A stretch of DNA of 16,234 nt from an uncultured Roseburia sp. (GTDB lineage Bacteria > Bacillota > Clostridia > Lachnospirales > Lachnospiraceae), in contig UQAQ01000052.1 of NCBI GenBank assembly GCA_900539115.1, forward strand, positions 1 through 16,234, read 5' to 3'. Made by a program: the position numbers and the translations under genes. Shown piece by piece: positions 15,070-16,234 of the stretch (positions are counted from its first letter, which is position 1; each line of letters starts with the position of its first letter). The notes beneath the pieces were generated by a model that did not search any database, had not been told where the DNA came from, and saw only the letters and a list, made by a program, of their open reading frames with translations.

Positions 15070-15264
15070 GTAACTATTCAGGATCCAATGTATGGAAATC
15101 AATGAATCGTCGTGCTTGCACGTAAGAGACTTTGATTTCCATACATTGAGATCCTAATAGGGCTCCCCCTCCACATATAAGCATTTTTAGCCTTATCAAA
15201 GGCGAGAAAAGAACACGAAGTGTTCGAAATGCGAATGTGGAGGAGGGGCGTCCTGAATAGTTAC
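15070..15264 (+). repeat. 195-nt hairpin-rich repeat element with terminal inverted repeats
   Basis: Perfect 14-bp terminal inverted repeat GTAACTATTCAGGA (15070-15083) and TCCTGAATAGTTAC (15251-15264). Inside are two structured halves. Half A is a long hairpin: 15081-15102 pairs with 15132-15154 with one bulged base, and carries CGTGC-TT-GCACG at its tip. Half B is CTCCACAT (15169-15176) with ATGTGGAG (15235-15242), then GCATTT/AAATGC, which encloses the hairpins GCCTT/AAGGC and GAACAC-GAA-GTGTTC. There is no coding capacity. A shorter inverted copy lies at 14576-14619. It may be a non-autonomous mobile element or a structured RNA; it is not a simple terminator. Confidence 0.8.
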
Positions 15265-16136
15265 TCGCAAAGTTCTTTTGGTACATTGGAAAGTGCTACT
15301 GCAAGTGCTCCCGGTCCGATATGGCAGGACACACTTAATGACAGAGGATCCATATACACTTTGGCATTCGGATACTCCCGGAGAATTTCTTCTTTAAATT
15401 TATCTGCTTCCGCTTTATCGTATGTATAAGCGATATCAATCTCCATCTCTTCATCTGAGAAACGTTTTTCAAAATCGGAGCGGATTGCTTTGAGCATCGT
15501 CGTCTTAGCCTGTTTCAACGTTTTTACTTTCGCATACGAATCCAGTTTTTCTCCCTGAATCTGAAGAACCGGTTTGATACGAAGAACCGTTCCGATCGCT
15601 GCGACTGCCGGTGTCAAACGACCACCTTTTCGCAAATATTTTAACGTATTAACCATAATATAAATACTGCTCTGGAATTTGTCCCTAAACAAGATATCAT
15701 GAATCTCTTTTGCACTGTATCCCCGCTCTGCAAGCTCTTTTGCCTGCTGCACACTTCTTCTCTGAGTAACCGAGATACGCTGATTGTCAACGACAAAAAC
15801 TTTGCCCTCAAACTCTTCTTCCTGTGCTAACATCATCGCCGTCGCACAGGAACTGCTGATTCCACTCGACATCGGAATATGCACGATCTCATCATACTCT
15901 TCCAAGTTTTCTCTCCATGTCTGCATGATCGTATCCGGAGACGGCTGTGACGTCGACACTTCCGTCTTTTCATCCATCAGCGCCTCATAAAACTCTTCCT
16001 GGGTCATATCAATATCTTCAAAATGCTGCACTTCATTGATATAAAAAGGCATCGGAATCACTACGATTCCCAATTCTTTACTTTCACTTTGTGTAATTCC
16101 GCTATTACTATCTGTAATAATGCAAACTTTACTCAT
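15261..16136 (-). CDS. DegV family fatty-acid-binding protein (FakB-like)
   Basis: 291-residue cytoplasmic DegV-family protein. Family members bind a fatty acid and present it to the kinase FakA, which makes acyl-phosphate for phospholipid synthesis. Visible signatures are TDSNSGI at the N-terminus (residues 8-14), TSQPSP (62-67), SSGISSS (90-96) contacting the carboxylate, and the LKYLRKGGRL loop in the second domain. Full length with no truncation. The ATG at 16136 follows AGAGGATGTGA. No fakA is in the window, and DegV paralogues are often unlinked to it. The last codon GAG is followed by a TAA that belongs to the terminal inverted repeat of the adjacent repeat element, so the element abuts the gene exactly. 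I found no clear promoter between this gene and the hairpins at the window end. Confidence 0.92.
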   Translation of the reverse strand: MSKVCIITDSNSGITQSESKELGIVVIPMPFYINEVQHFEDIDMTQEEFYEALMDEKTEVSTSQPSPDTIMQTWRENLEEYDEIVHIPMSSGISSSCATAMMLAQEEEFEGKVFVVDNQRISVTQRRSVQQAKELAERGYSAKEIHDILFRDKFQSSIYIMVNTLKYLRKGGRLTPAVAAIGTVLRIKPVLQIQGEKLDSYAKVKTLKQAKTTMLKAIRSDFEKRFSDEEMEIDIAYTYDKAEADKFKEEILREYPNAKVYMDPLSLSVSCHIGPGALAVALSNVPKELCE

Positions 16137-16164
16137 TCATTCACATCCTCTTCATGAAATCATG

Positions 16165-16234
16165 ACCACCGGCTTAGCCGGTGGTTTGTTCTGCGGCTAT
16201 AAGCCGCTGTTCCCTGCCTGCGTCTAAAGACGCT
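16165..16234. mobile_element. Hairpin end of a probable IS200/IS605-family element (cut by window edge)
   Basis: Three successive hairpins lie in the last 70 nt: ACCACCGGC-TTA-GCCGGTGGT (16165-16185), GCGGCT-ATA-AGCCGC (16193-16207) and GCGTCT-AA-AGACGC (16220-16233). Subterminal imperfect palindromes recognised by a tyrosine transposase are typical of IS200/IS605 elements, and this arrangement resembles such ends in related Firmicutes. The transposase would lie outside the window, so the family call is inferred. Confidence 0.6.

Noticed and set aside
1..16234. tRNA, rRNA, CRISPR array, prophage or integron
   Set aside because: No tRNA-like cloverleaf with CCA region, no regularly spaced repeats, and no integrase or phage structural genes were seen on either strand.

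Overview
The window looks like the chromosome of a low-to-moderate GC Firmicute, most likely a gut Lachnospiraceae-type Clostridium. The reasons are consensus sigma-A promoters with 17-bp spacers, AGGAG-type ribosome sites, a DUF1836 gene, an RlmD-type methyltransferase with an Fe-S cysteine cluster, FakB/DegV and PcrA proteins of Firmicute type, and hairpin-rich intergenic repeats. No species can be named from the sequence alone.

Region 1 (about 1-6400, minus strand) is an accessory cluster built from small mobile-looking genes and gene debris. In transcription order it holds a strong promoter (6368-6396), a 3' remnant of a class-I glutamine amidotransferase, a GNAT acetyltransferase, a HAD-like hydrolase, a decayed DUF1016/YhcG-type nuclease gene, and a second GNAT. 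Next comes an autoregulated-looking winged-helix/nucleotidyltransferase pair resembling AbiEi/AbiEii, whose nucleotidyltransferase appears cut short. After that are a TIM-barrel isomerase/epimerase with a P-loop kinase, and an alpha/beta hydrolase of the BAAT C-terminal type under its own promoter. At least three genes here are truncated or decayed, so repeated recombination is likely.

Region 2 (about 6400-7800, plus strand) is a lone AAA_14/DUF4143 ATPase. Its promoter carries a perfect inverted repeat and the gene ends in a hairpin terminator.

Region 3 (about 7800-16140) is mostly conserved chromosomal genes. These are a MATE exporter overlapping an rlmD-like 23S rRNA methyltransferase (minus), a divergent DUF1836 gene (plus), a PHP-family phosphoesterase (minus), the helicase gene pcrA (plus), a small one-helix membrane protein with a very acidic tail (plus), and a DegV/FakB fatty-acid-binding protein (minus).

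Two related copies of a hairpin-rich repeat, one of 43 nt and one of about 195 nt in opposite orientation, sit on either side of the acidic-tail gene. Their shared terminal inverted repeat supplies the stop codons of both pcrA and degV. The window ends in three tandem hairpins that resemble the end of an IS200/IS605-family element. The most novel material is this repeat family with its alternative-pairing RNA potential, and the truncated nucleotidyltransferase module.
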